A DNA stretch of 64,000 nt from Leptodactylus fallax. Taxonomy: Eukaryota; Chordata; Amphibia; Anura; Leptodactylidae. Position 1 is the first letter of the stretch, and each line of letters begins with the position of its first letter. Positions 11,023-23,112 of the stretch are shown one piece after another. Where the stretch lies: contig CAMRHE010000018.1 of the NCBI GenBank assembly GCA_947044405.1, positions 4,836,001-4,900,000 of the forward strand, written 5' to 3'. The position numbers were made by a program, and so were the translations under genes. The notes under the pieces were generated by a model. The model was not told where the DNA came from and searched no databases. It saw only the letters and a program-made list of their open reading frames with translations.

Positions 11023-12552
11023 AAGGTGTTTCCAGTTTGTATTTGTACGATGGCTTATATGGCTGGGTTCACATCTTTGCCGGAGTCTCTGTTTAGAAAG
11101 ACTTGCAGTGATCATTGAAAATCTCCAAACAAAAAAAGTGCTGCAAGTCTGAATTTTTTTTATTTTTTTCCCCCATCTGCTAGTTTCTGACTAAAAGGCA
11201 CCCGACAGACCTCATTATTGTCAGTGGGTTCTGTCGGGATCCGCTGTTTTATTGGTTTGAGTCCCCATTATCTTGGTTTTCCAGTGGAACAGAAGAACGG
11301 ACACACAGGTGCAAATGTGAACATAGTGTATATTGGGTGCTATGTTTTTTTTAAATTTATATTAATATCTTTAAATATTTTTATTTCTTGTTTATATAAT
11401 AATCCTCTTTCCAGGGTTGAGGTTAGCCTTTTATATAGCACAGCGAGATGTTTACTTAATGAATAATATAATAAATAGTCGAGGCATTGTATTACAGAGT
11501 GAATCTACAGTATTATTTGTCGTGAGGGAAGAAGTTGTGCTGAGAACAGAAAATAATGACTAGAGGAGCCGTGAGAACCGGTTAGAGAATCTGCATATAT
11601 TTATATTAGGGCTATAGGAGATTTGCTAAGTCTTAGTGTTAATCCTAATGTATCCTCGAATAGTTAGAAATCTGCACAGACAAGAACTATCTTGCCAGGA
11701 GGAGTAGAGTAATAGTGCTGCTGGGATGTTTGTACGATGCATGCCCAGTTCAGAACCACTCCTTTCTCATAGTCCTAACATGACTACACTAGTCTTGATA
11801 TCTGCATCACATCTATTTGTATCAGAATTGTTGTTGTTATACATAGATTTGCCTAGTGACTGAATGAAACATGTGCTCTCTGGAGTCCCCTCATTGTATA
11901 TCCAGGAATATCTGTGTGCCTGCTACTGTAGGTCAGGTCTATACATGTATCTATTCTTACAGCTGATCGGTGGGTGGCTGACAGGCCCTTATGGAAATGT
12001 ACGCCAGTCAGGAACTGCCATAGCTTTCCTTTATAACTCACTCCAGTTTTCTGATGCAAGTTAGAATACATATGTTGGGCCAAGGCTTCCCTACCCACAT
12101 CTGCAGAAAGTGTTGCGCGAGGTGCAGAATGAGGGATGTGATGCATTTTGACGCAATAAAGGATAGTGTGCCAAAGATGCACCACATTAACACCCGGCTT
12201 CCACAGAAAACTGGTGTAGATAGGTTGATAAATTTCAATTACGGTGTGCTTCGTATTGCAGGTGTGAACTTGGTCTATCAGTCTTTTCCACGGTTATCAG
12301 TGTCTCACTTTTAGAAAATGAAAAAGAAGGAAGGAAGGATAGAGTGAAATGACAAAGAGGCGATCGAGTTGATTAAAGTCTAAATAAAGTAAAATGACAG
12401 AGAACATCTCTTCTGACAAAAAAAAAAAATCATGCAAAACTGCACAGTGTTAACAAGACTTTCCAAAGTCTTCAGCTAACCAGCTCAGTTTTTCCACAGG
12501 AAACATAACGTATATTGCTGTTTATAAAAACAATCCCTTTGCATATGCCGTA
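11023..12552. other. Intron sequence with repeat fragments
   Basis: A segment at 11055-11330 has TTCACATC and TGTGAACATAG ends, like the other TTCACAC MITEs. At 11940-12230 a diverged copy of the 10421 repeat appears. The remainder is unremarkable AT-rich intron. Confidence 0.4.
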
Positions 12553-12556
12553 TTAA

Positions 12557-13303
12557 AGGGGTTTTCCGGGCAAAAAAATCTTTTTTTTTTTTTTTAAAAG
12601 GTCTGTTAGTGCTTTAGCAGTGTTTTGAGTGATTTCTGGGTTTCTGTGGGAGCTCTTGGCATCTTCTGCATTTGTTTACATGGTGTAGCTTCCTGTTTAG
12701 CTTTCACACTACCTCCCTCTCACTGCCTCCTCCTCTCTCACTCTGTTACACCCCCTCCCTGTCTCCCTAGCTATCCCACCCACTACTAGCCCTTCCCAAC
12801 TAACTAACTCAGCCCACCCCCTCCCCCCACTGCATCATACTTACCTATCTTCCTCTCTGGGAGACGGCTCCTCCTTTTCTTTCTCTGTGCGCAGGCTGGA
12901 GACGCTTCTCTTCCTCTCTACAAGTGCATACACAGACCGGTAGTTCCTCTGATGCCTGTGCAGTAGAGATGGAGTGCCATCTCTACTGCGCATGTGTCGC
13001 AGGCACCTCCAGACTGCGCAAGCTCTTGCAGAGAGGAGGAGGGAAGGAGCCGTTCCTGGAGAGGAAGATACATAAGTATGATGGGGTTGGGGGAGGTGGG
13101 GGGAGTAATGGTGACGTTCCGTTTCAGAAACTGGAAAACGGAACGTCACCAGATTATCAGAAAGTATCCCTGGGGCGGTCACATGACTGCCTCAGGGATA
13201 ATGGGTAATTATAGATTTTTTGTAATATAAGTAAATTAGAAGTTAGGCGGGGGGAGGGGGTTTAGTTTAGGGGTTAATTTTTATTTCATCCCGGACAACC
13301 CCT
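12557..13303. mobile_element. Large T2/Kolobok-type palindromic MITE, 747 bp
   Basis: TTAA flanks both sides (12553-12556 and 13304-13307). The ends are AGGGGTTTTCCGGG and, mirrored, AGGGGTTGTCCGGG. The arms also pair internally: 'catacttacctatcttcctctc' mirrors 'gagaggaagatacataagtatg', and a perfect hairpin with CGTTCCGTTT arms lies at 13114-13148. No coding capacity is credible. Confidence 0.8.
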
Positions 13304-13952
13304 TTAAGGCATGTGTTTCAGAGGGGGTCCCCTGCTTGTGACCCCTCTCTGAGCCTAAATGGAGAGCAACTCTATACAAATGACTCTTCATCCTTGAACC
13401 ATGTATTATGAGGATATACAATTTTCTGAATGGCCCCTTTAACCATTACTGCAGGGAAAATGCCTGGCAGGCCAGCAACATTATGAAGAAGCTGCAGCCT
13501 CTTGATAATTCAGACACACCTTGTACTAGTCGGGGCCTTTATTAAGAATGGTGTAGGAAACGCCCGTCTTAATAAATTCCCCAAGCATATGCATATTACA
13601 AGAAAAAAACGTTAATAAGATTGATTAAAAGCTGGAAGTTTTGAAGTTTTGCTGCATTTATGAATGTTTTCTCACTTTCTTATTGAAATACTTAGGGATT
13701 ATCCTTAATACTTACCTTATGATGTTCACTGAACTTCCCTATGTGTTAGTGCCCAATACTGGAAGCTTATGGAGCCTTGACATCAAATTAATTATCCATC
13801 ATCATTTGGCAAAATGAATTAGTAGCTATAAATAATGCCAATATTAGAAGTGTATATCTATAACATACAGGTCACTAGTGTTATTTATGTATCCAGTGCT
13901 GCAAGAGAGGGGTCACGTCACTGGCTCCAAGAAAGCTACTCTCAAGCCTCTC
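13304..13952. other. Intron sequence before the LINE, nothing recognised
   Basis: This stretch leads up to the left target duplication of the LINE. Apart from a short 'tattaagaatggtgtag' block at about 13540, I see no repeat or exon. Confidence 0.4.
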
Positions 13953-13967
13953 AGATAAGATTCACAG
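13953..13967 (+). repeat. Left target-site duplication of the LINE
   Basis: AGATAAGATTCACAG is identical to 20195-20209 and directly abuts the GC-rich 5' end of the element. Confidence 0.95.
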
Positions 13968-14064
13968 GGGCGTGGCCTGGACGCGCATGGAGTAGCACGC
14001 GCGCAGGTCCTTCTCCACTCCTCCGCTCGCTACTGAGACCCGTGGACCCCTCAGCAGGCGCAGT

Positions 14065-15568
14065 ATGGGCAAGCGCTTACCGAGGAAGGTGGCCCCGGGC
14101 ACCCCAGCGCCCGTGGAGAGGTCTGGGGGGGCCACCCTGGACGCCTTTCTGGCCCAGCGGCCTTCTCTACCGGGCCAGGCTGCTGCGGGGCGGCCATCTT
14201 GGATTTCCTCCGCTCTCCAGGCACAGGGGTCGCAGCGCAGCTTCTCTCCTCCCGCGCTCCCCCTGTCAGCCAGCGGAGCGCCGCTTCAACAGAGATCCCT
14301 GTCGGCGCCTGGGCAACCCAGAGTTTCCCCAGCACGAGTACTCCCACAGTCTCCTCGCCCTGGGATGTCCCAGCAACTACATTCTGCTTCACCAGCACTC
14401 CTGGCAGAGCGGCATGAGAGGACCCCGGATGTTTCCAGCTTCTCAAGGAGTTCTGAGGTCAGTGGCTCTGCTCCCTCCTACACCGCTGATGAGTTGCAGC
14501 CTGTGGCCACAGAGCTGGTCTCTGTGGCCCCCCATCTACTATCTTCCCCCATCGCCCCTCCCCTCCATAGCTCAGGGGGGATGGCGGGGGAAGGCGCTGG
14601 CGTAGGGGCTCCTCCGCCCCACACTCCCAAGGATTATGGCTCCCCCCCCTCCAGTCCTGTACCCCCAGAGCTGCATTCCAGGCCCATCTTCAGCACCATC
14701 ATCCATGGCGGACCTTCTTCCTCAACTTACTACTAAACAAGACCTTAAAAGTATGGTTGCGGAAATCACAGCATCCTTCCGATCTGAAGTTGCTACCCTC
14801 CGCACTGATTTACACTCCATTGCTAACCGAATGGACACGCTGGAGAATGACCATGACACTACCAGGGACTATGTTGCCTCACTGCATGATACTACCACTG
14901 AACAGGGTTCAGCTATACGGGACATGCAACGCCACTTGGAGGATCTTGACAACAGGGGCCGGCGCAACAATATACGCATCAAGGGACTCCCAGAGGCTGA
15001 CCAATCTGAGGATCTGCCTGTTCTGCTGGAGGCTGTCTTCAACACTATACTGCAGGAGCCCCCGTCCCACAAAATTAAGTTTGATAGGGCACATCGAGCC
15101 CTTCGACCCAGAGGATCTTCCGCCACACCCCGTGATGTCATCTGCTGCCTCCACGACTTCACCCTTAAAGAGGCTATAATGAGCAAAGTGCGCAAACTCA
15201 AAGACTTCGAGTTTCAGGGAGCTCCACTACAATTCTATCAGGATCTGTCGCTAATCACCCTCCAGAAACGCCGCCATCTCCGACCCCTCCTCCAGATTCT
15301 TCAGGAGCACCAAATTCCTTACCGGTGGGGATTTCCGTTTGCTCTCATTGCTCGTAGGGATGGTCGCTCCGCTACGCTTCGCTCCTTTGCGGATTTGCCT
15401 CTCTTCTGTGACCTATTGGATGTTCCCCTGCCGGATTTAACAGACTGGGAGCTATTCTCTCCACCCCCTCCCCCACCACCGGTTTGGCAACGATTGGAGC
15501 CCAGACAACGTCATGCATCCTCCGCGGTGGTGACCACTCGGAGGCCCCGGCTGGAGACTGATCCCTGA
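14065..15568 (+). pseudogene. LINE ORF1 protein (coiled coil plus RRM), one frameshift
   Basis: ORF1 protein binds element RNA as a chaperone in the retrotransposition particle. The frame starts at ATG 14065 (MGKRLPRK, then TLDAFLAQ). A long Pro/Ser/Ala-rich disordered stretch follows, then a coiled coil (about 14730-14950, LRTDLHSIANRMDTLEND). The L1 RRM core RRNNIRIKGLPE and a basic C-terminal domain come last. The reading frame changes at an 8-C run (14642-14649). One fewer C would make a single frame of about 500 residues. The ATG at 14636 opens only the second frame (310 aa) and is a possible but less likely start. The frameshift could be real or a homopolymer miscall. Confidence 0.85.
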
Positions 15569-16138
15569 GGAGGCTGCCCCCCCCTTGAGACGTTCTCCCT
15601 TTTCTCGGTGGTGCTTTGGAATCTGCATGCCTTAATGTTATGTTTGCTTCTCTTTTTTTCTTTTTTTAGGTCTACGGGTCTCATCTATTATGCTTATTAT
15701 TGGATTGTTTTAGCGGAGTGGGGCGGGGGTGGGGTTCCGGTGACTCCCCTTCCTTCCTTCTTTTTACTGGTGGTTGGGGATCCACCGCCTCCCCTCCGAC
15801 CTCCTGTCCACGCTCTCCCCCCTAAGGGGATACTTGGACTGTGCGGCCATTGATCCTGATTGGACCTCTGGCTGCCCTCATTGGTCCCCAGGCGAGTGAC
15901 TTAGCCTCGCCCACAAAGTATTGTTTAACTGTTTTTATTTTTACTTTGTCATTTATGATGTCTTTTGCCTCCCTCCCTCCCTCTCTTTCCCCCCCCCTCC
16001 CTGATCTAGAGACCCTGCCTCGACTTTGGGTTCCTGTTTGTGGATTGCCCTTTTGCCTCTCCGAGGGAAACTTGCCAGCGTCATGTGAGATGGGTGAGCT
16101 TATTGCAATCCGCCACTGTCCTCCAATCCTGGGTCCCA
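15569..16138 (+). other. LINE inter-ORF spacer
   Basis: The spacer between ORF1 and ORF2 has no coding content. It contains pyrimidine-rich runs (15960-16010), which may matter for ORF2 translation, but no defined element is visible. Confidence 0.6.
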
Positions 16139-19100
16139 ATGGTTAGGTGCGTGACAATTAATGTCAAGGGCCTGGGTTCCAACATTAAAAGGCGCCATGT
16201 CCTTAGAGAACTCCGCTCCTTACGAGCGGATGTGGCGTTTCTTCAGGAGACTCATTTTGGCCGCGCTGGTACTTTTGCCTTCGCTAAGCATTATTTTCCC
16301 GTAGCTTTTTCAGCCTTCCACAATCGACGCAGAGCTGGGGTGGCTATCCTTCTTTCTCGATCCTGCCCAATTACAGTGACGACTTCCCACATAGACCCAG
16401 GTGGCCGGTTTGTTATCTTGGAGGGGCTCCTTTATGGTGCCCCGATTGTTTTATGCAATGTCTATGCCCCCAATTCAGCACAGATCCCGTTCTTGCGCCG
16501 GGTATTCTCCCGTCTGCGCGCTCTCCCACCATCAGCTTGGCTGGTGGGGGGAGACTTTAACATGGTGTTCTCTGAACGGGCGGATCGTCTGGCGTTACCC
16601 CAGGGCCCAACCCCCCATAGGTTGGCCCAACTTGCAAGGGAGTTCCGCAGGCTGATCCGCGCCCACTCTTTGTATGACCTTTGGCGAGTGGACAATCCTA
16701 CGGCGCGCTCCTATACCTTCTTTTCTCACCCTCATAACACTCACACCCGCATTGACTACTTCTTTGGAAATGCTCCCGCTCTTCGTTTGCTTAGGGACAC
16801 GAACATTGGCCCTCTCACCTGGTCTGATCATGCCCCAGTCGTGGTTACCTTATCTACGACTCCAGTGCCTACTCGCCAATGTCATTGGCGTCTTAACGAA
16901 ACACTGCTCAATTCGCCGACCTCCCTCGAGACCCTGCGCACACACTTGATAGATTATTTTAGGGACAACTTAGGCTCGGTAGACTCTCTTGCCATTCTCT
17001 GGGAAGCCCATAAGGCGGTCATGAGAGGATGCTGTATCGCATTGGCTTCTAGGCTTAAAAGGGACAGACAGGCCCAGGAACAGCTCCTCCAAGCCCGTAT
17101 TCGGTCCCTTACGACGACTTTGGCAGCGCATCCATCCCTGGGGGTTCTTCGCCGTTTGGTCCTGGCCCGGGCGGACCTCCGTGATTTGGAGACCCGCCAT
17201 GTGGAACGACTTCTCCTTTATACCCGTCAGCGGTTTTTTGAACGAGGTAATAAATCTCATACCCTCCTGGCAGGAACCCTCAGGGATCATCGGGCCTCTT
17301 CCACACCACACTCTGTCCGTGACCCCGCGGGTACTCTTCAACATCACCCTGATGCTGTGGCGCTGGCGTTCCACTCTTACTACTCTAAGCTGTATGACTT
17401 ACCCCCCCCACGAGCACTACTCCCTGGGGATGACTCAACACTACTGGAAGACTATTTAAAGGATTGTTGTCTCCCACGCCTTCCTCCTGAGGCCCTAACC
17501 TCCCTGAATACCCCCATCACCAGGGAGGAACTAGAAGGGGTCCTGAGGGACCTCCCAAATGGGAAAGCCCCAGGCCCAGATGGGTTCACTTACAATTATT
17601 ATAAGGTTTTCCAGGGTGAACTCTCTGCTCATCTATTGTCCCTCTTCAATTCCTTCCTTTCAGGTTCCCCTATACCCCCGACTATGCTCTCTTCACTACT
17701 CACATTGGTCCCTAAACCGGGTAAGGACTTGCAGGATTGTGCTAACTACCGACCGATTGCTTTGCTGAACACGGACCTGAAACTTTTCACCAAACTCTTA
17801 GCCAATAGACTGAATGCTTGGCTCCCTCTGCTTGTCCATAAGGACCAGGTGGGATTCATCCCCTGTCGTCAGGGTGGTGACAACACCAGGAGGACTGTGG
17901 ATTTGGTGGAGGTGGCCAATCATTATTCTACCCCGGCCCTTCTCTTGAGCCTGGACGCTGAAAAGGCTTTTGACCGCATAAATTGGTCGTTTATGCATAC
18001 TACGCTTAAGGCGTTCGGGCTTACGGGACCGTTTCTCACAGCTGTCCAGGCCCTTTACTCCTTACCCTCAGCAGCAATTAAGCTTCCCCATGCATCTTCG
18101 CCCTTCTTCCCTATTCGAAATGGCACTAGGCAGGGTTGCCCCCTGTCACCCATCATATTTGCCCTCTGCATTGAACCGCTAGCGGCCAAGATTAGGCGAG
18201 ACCCTAATATCAAGGGCATCATGGTCCAAGATAAGGAATTTAAGATATCTCTCTTTGCGGACGATGTACTCCTCACTCTCACCTCCCCTCATACTACCCT
18301 TCCAAACTTGCTGCGCTCGCTAGAGACCTATGGTGATCTCTCAGGGTATAAGGTGAACCCCGCGAAGACTGAGGCACTCCCACTTAACATCCCACGGGAC
18401 CTTCTCCTTCTCCTCCGCAGTAATTACGATTTCCAGTGGCGGGAGTCCTCTATCCGCTACCTGGGAGTCCATATATCCACCTCCTATGCGACCCTCTACT
18501 CGGCAAACTACCCGCGATTGTTTTGTGAGCTAAGAGCCCTATTGGACAAATGGCAACCCTTGCCTATCTCCCTTTTGGGGAGAATTGCTGCGGTCAAGAT
18601 GACTCTCCTCCCGAAGCTACTGTATTTTTTCGAGACGCTCCCAGTCGCGATACCTCGGGGAGAATTACGGAACCTACAGAAAGCTATCTTCCAGTTTATC
18701 TGGAAAGCAAAACGACACCGAATACCTAGATCTGTTATGCTGGCGGATAGGGGGTCTGGGGGTATGGCTGTCCCACATCTGTTACATTATTACTGGGCGG
18801 CCCACTTACGCCATATCCCATTCTGGGCGGCTATGCCAGCATACACCAGATGGGTGCAGATAGAGAGGCTATGGCTGGCACCCATGCATCCTAACGCGCT
18901 TCTGTGGGTCAGCTCCCCCCCTCACCCCCCCCTGCCTCGTACCTGTTGGGCCCCATTCGGTTTACTAGATCTATCTGGTCTACCTGTTGTGCTAGATTCT
19001 CCCTGATGTCCCCGCGCTCATCTATGGTCTCCATACTATACAACCCCCTTCTCCCAGAGAGCCTGACTTCTGCCATGACTAAAGTGTGGTCTGAAGCTGG

Positions 19101-19950
19101 CCTTTACCGGATTGCTGACATGGTTGACCCTGGAACCTTGGAACTCAGGTCCTTTGCTTATCTTACAGCTAATCAAAACCTGCCAAGTACTGAATGGTTC
19201 TATTACTTGCAGGTGGTTCACTTTGTCCGCTCCCTCCATGGGTCTCTTAAGGTGTCACTCCCCACCGCTTTTGAAAAGATTTGCCGTGCAGGCACGTCCA
19301 CTAGGGGCTTTATATCCTCTATTTACCAACTTCTTAACTCACAAACTACAGGCTCTCCTGTTAATCATCGCTATATGCTTAAATGGGAGGAGGCGGTGGG
19401 TAAACCCATCTCCCAGGAACAGTGGCGGATTGTATGGTCTCGGGCCCAGAAATCATCTCAGTGCATTACGTTTAGGGAAACGCAGTATAAGCTGTTGATG
19501 CATTGGTATCATACTCCGGCTCTCCTTCATACTTTAAACCCATTAGTTCCCCCATGGTGCTGGCGCTGTGGAGCTGCGGTGGGTACCCTGCACCATATCT
19601 TTTGGACGTGCCCTCTCATCCTCGGTTTCTGGAGGGAGGTCAGGACTCTGACGACTGCTCTCTTTTTGCAAGAGGTTCCTCTTGACCCTCTTCTTTATCT
19701 CCTGAACCTTCCCCCCAGACACCTGAGCAATAAGTCATCCAGGCTTTTCTTGCATCTTTGTACTGCAGCTAAAACTCTCATAGCTAGAAACTGGAAGAAG
19801 GTGAGTCCCCCATCTAGTCTTGAGCTTGTGGCTAGAATGAAGGATGTGAGGAGTCTTGAATACCTGACTGCTGGCCTACATAATTCACGGGAAGCCTTTG
19901 GGGCTATTTGGGCACCCTGGGACATGTATTGTACATTACAGGGTCTCTGA
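16139..19950 (+). pseudogene. LINE ORF2 (AP endonuclease and reverse transcriptase), one frameshift
   Basis: ORF2 protein nicks target DNA and copies element RNA there. From ATG 16139 (MVRCVTINVKG) the endonuclease shows N8, E37 (LQETHF), Y109 (NVYAPN), D139/N141 (GDFN), D206 (RIDYFF) and D230/H231 (SDHAPV). The reverse transcriptase follows: GKAPGPDGF (475-483), D606 (SLDAEKAFD), GTRQGCPLSP (662-671) and FADD (706-709). The C-terminal part has a CWRC...HHIFWTC zinc-knuckle-like motif at about 19558-19611. The frame breaks at an 8-C run (18925-18932), where one extra C would join both parts into about 1,270 residues, the usual size for this family. The first frame alone stops at 19006. All catalytic residues are upstream of the break. 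A GTG at 16040 opens the same frame earlier, but the ATG start fits the family. Confidence 0.93.
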
Positions 19951-20194
19951 TCTCTAGTCCTCTCCTTCCCTCCCCCCCCTTCCCTTTGGTCCTACCCTTG
20001 TCTTCTTAACCCCTCCATTCCCCCCTCCCTTGTTCACTGCTTAATTTAAATGCATATTGCTTAAGGGGGAGGAGGCAGATAGCCTCTATTTACCTCAATG
20101 CTTCCTGCTTGTTTGATTATTATTGTTTTTTTGTTTTTTCTTTATTTCTTGTTAATGAAAAATTTTTCAATAAAATTACAGTTATATAAAAAAA

Positions 20195-20209
20195 AGATAA
20201 GATTCACAG
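20195..20209 (+). repeat. Right target-site duplication of the LINE
   Basis: This is an exact copy of 13953-13967, following the A tail of the element. The first one or two A's could belong to the tail. Confidence 0.95.
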
Positions 20210-22385
20210 ACATCTTCCCCAAACTCCATATTAATCTGCTCAGCTCTTCTTGCTTTATAACATGATGCTCCCAGATTGCACTACAGTCACATGTGACGGG
20301 TTGGCCTTAAAGGGAGTTTGTCAACCCAACCTGCAGATAGATAGGTTTGGGTCACCTGAATTAAACAGTGTCTCCTCTTTGTGAATTAGTGCCTCTGTTG
20401 CTGAGATCTATCTGTTTTTGGCAATATGCAAATTAGTTCCTTGGAGCAATGAGGGTGCTACCATTGCTCCAAAGAGGTAAGCAGCAATGTCCTCATAGCT
20501 CCAAAGAACTCATTTGCATGATGTCACAAACCCTGATGTCTCTGACCTGTCAGGTGGGACTATTAAAGGATTATCTTATTTTATGGGTGAGAATCCTTCA
20601 CCAGCATCCTGCTAAGGGTTTATTCATGTAGAATAACATTTTTAGAACGTTACCTGACCTATTTAACGAGGCATGCTGGTGACCTTGACTAGTCAAGTCT
20701 TCCCTTTAAATTTATTTAAAGTGAAAGCACTTTCCAGGTGTGTATAATACCATAACACATTGTTTTGTGTATAGTAGGTCACAACTTTTTGATGTACATT
20801 GTGCCTTTACTAATTTGTTTTGCTTGTGTCAAATTGTGGTAATGAAACACATACTATACTGTATGTTACTTAAGTGGCTTGTCAAGTGCTGAACAGTAGT
20901 GCTGTGCAGTGTTAAGATAAGAAATTTGGCTGAGCAAGGTATTGACACTTTTTTTTTTTCCTGAGTGTGTTAACAAGGCTTGGTTCACATCCGTGCTGTC
21001 ATTTCTGATTTTCTGTTCTGTCATAGGAGCAGAAAACCAGAAATGACAGTCGGAGATGTTGTACAACAGACACAAACTGCACCTAATGGACTCCGTTGAC
21101 TTATAATGCACTATTTTTATCCAGAAAAATTACAGAATCTGCATTGGAGGCTCAGATGTAGATGTGAACTCTCCTAAAAAGTGTTACTTGTATTGCCTCA
21201 AGGAGTATGATTGCGGGGAAGGAAAATGTCTGTCATAGCTCTTGACCTGGAAGGGATCTCTGTCCTCACTCTTTTCTAGATTGCTTGCTGTCATTCTTTG
21301 TTTACCTCTAGTGAGGGAAAAAAAAAATCAGACCATGGTCATGTGATGTACAGAACATGGTCATGTGATGCTCAGCTCATTACCAGGCAGATGTCTGATT
21401 ACTATGCTGTGACTGTAACGAGCTGTGCACCTGTGTGTCCATCACATGACCATGGACTGATTTTTATCCATTCAAAGTAAACAGATTAAATGACAGCAAG
21501 CAGAGATCTAGAAAACCGTGAGGAATTCATATAGAAAGTATACTGGAAATTTGTAGAACTTATTATACCAATAACAATGTTTGTCTCTCAATATTGCTCT
21601 GAAACGGGACAATCCCTTTAACACTGTGGCTTCTCTATTAGTGGGACAAGATTTCTGAGACCAAGACCATGCCAGAAGATGGTGGAGCATCTGAGCAAAG
21701 ATGGGTTGCTCCACAATCTTCTGGTATTAGTATGACTGTGGTCATTGCCTCGGAAATCTTGTCAAGCTGATAAGGGCCTCTTGTTGCTGACAAGGGCCCC
21801 ATGTTGTATAAACGCTGTGGAAAAAAAAAAAAAGTGGCCTTTTACAGTCCCTGCAGTTTTTGAAATCGCAACCTGTCAATTATACATACAAAAACGCGAG
21901 CGGTTTCCCTTTAGGTATAATGGAAGCAGAAAGTCTGTGAAAAGCTCAGGAGGTATGTTTAAGTCAAACAGTTTTGTCCTGAGATGCTACGTCGACTTTT
22001 TGTCATCTTGATACTGAAGTGAGATTGCGACAATTTTTTTTTAAAGTTGCATTTGATAACTCTGGTGCACAGTCCAACTAGACAGGCTAACGTTTTTCCA
22101 CCCACATTTCAAAAGTGGAGTGAGTAGTATAAAAATGCAAAATGTTTGTGCAAATAGTCAATAAGTGGCAAACCCCAATTTTTTTTTTTTTTTAATGCCA
22201 GAATTCTGGAGAGCAAGGCTTGATAAATTTCTCCCTCTACCTTTTTCATTACATTGCTCACAACACTCTCCCCTAGAATCACTATTTTTTGATGTCTGAT
22301 TTTGTATTGTATAACAAATCTTTGCCCCTGTGTTATAGTATAGGCAAGATGGCTTCTTTCATAACTTTAAGGAAATTAGGTGTTA
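20210..22385. other. Intron stretch with several diverged frog-type repeats
   Basis: A repeat at 20309-20640 starts 'aaagggagtttgtcaacc'. A TTCACATC-ended piece lies at 20978-21180. At about 21255-21617 a large imperfect palindrome ('catggtcatgtgatg' against 'catcacatgaccatgg') ends in AATCCCT-TTAA like a T2 MITE; its left TTAA is lost. At 21835-21950 is a partial family B copy. No exon is supported. Confidence 0.5.
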
Positions 22386-22532
22386 TACTAGGTTCACACC
22401 TGCATTCGGGTTTCCATTTTTCGGGTCCGCTTGGGGACTTTGCTTGCAGGACTTTTCTCTCCGCACTTTTCAAGCAGAATGGGGGACAGAATCCTCGAAC
22501 ATAAACCGGGCACAGGTGTAAACCTAGCCTTA
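22386..22532. mobile_element. TTCACAC-type MITE, second copy
   Basis: The end ACTAGGTTCACACC is mirrored by GGTGTAAACCTAG. The interior ('gcaggacttttctctccgcac') is shared with the element at 141-415. Confidence 0.6.
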
Positions 22533-22837
22533 AGGCATAAAAACTATATATGAGAAAATAAATTGTTTTATTTAGTAAAAACAGAAGGTGATGCTTTCCA
22601 ATACAGGGCTTTTCCCACCTTTAGACATTTATGTTATATTTATAGATGCAGGTTCCACCTCTGGGATGAAGAAATCGAAACGAAATGAAGACTGAGTGCA
22701 TGTGTGAACCTATCCTTAGTATTGGATGTGCATCATGCAGCAGTTGCAGGATGGGTGTCCCATGACTCCCTTTCTTGAGATAGGTGTGTGGCATATCTTG
22801 TGAATATACCTGAAGGAAAACCCTTTTTAAGATTGAG

Positions 22838-23052
22838 GCCCCACGTTGCGGAAACTCAGCTTTTTTTTTTGCCGATTTTGTTGCATTTTTTTGAGCCAAA
22901 GCCAGGAGTGGATTTAGCAAGAGGTAGAAGTATAAAAAGCTTCCTATATATTTCCTATTCCACTAGTAGTGATTCTTGGCTTTGGCTCAAAAAACTGCAA
23001 CAAAATCTGCAACAAAAAAGGCTGCGTTTCTGCAAAGTGGGGCCTCAGCCTA
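22838..23052. mobile_element. Palindromic MITE family A, copy 2
   Basis: 'gaggccccacgttgcgg' mirrors 'gcaaagtggggcctc'. 'ttttttgagccaaagccagg' mirrors 'cttggctttggctcaaaaaa'. It matches the copies at 7452 and 39187. Confidence 0.75.
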
Positions 23053-23063
23053 AATGCGTTGTG

Positions 23064-23065
<2 letters not shown>

Positions 23066-23109
<44 letters not shown>
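23066..23109. repeat. (AT)n microsatellite
   Basis: About 22 AT units directly abut the left end of the Tc1-like element at 23112. Confidence 0.95.

Positions 23110-23111
<2 letters not shown>

Positions 23112-23112
<1 letters not shown>

Larger units (their letters stand above)
13968..20194 (+). mobile_element. Full-length L1/Tx1-type LINE, 6.2 kb
   Basis: A perfect 15-bp duplication, AGATAAGATTCACAG, flanks the element at 13953-13967 and 20195-20209, marking both ends exactly. The layout is a short GC-rich 5' leader (13968-14064), ORF1, a spacer of about 570 bp, ORF2, a C/T-rich 3' UTR, AATAAA (20169-20174) and a short A tail. This is target-primed reverse transcription of a complete copy. 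The perfect duplication and long open frames argue for a recent insertion. It lies in the same orientation as ARHGAP10. Each ORF has one apparent frameshift at an 8-C run. Confidence 0.95.

Noticed and set aside
13835..14605. 256-codon + strand ORF overlapping the LINE 5' end
   Set aside because: It begins outside the element and is an out-of-frame, Pro/Arg/Ser-rich shadow of ORF1 in GC-rich sequence; no domain is visible.
13968..20194. Endogenous retrovirus or DIRS origin for the 6.2-kb element
   Set aside because: No LTRs, protease, integrase or tyrosine recombinase; it has an AP endonuclease, A tail and target duplication of a LINE.
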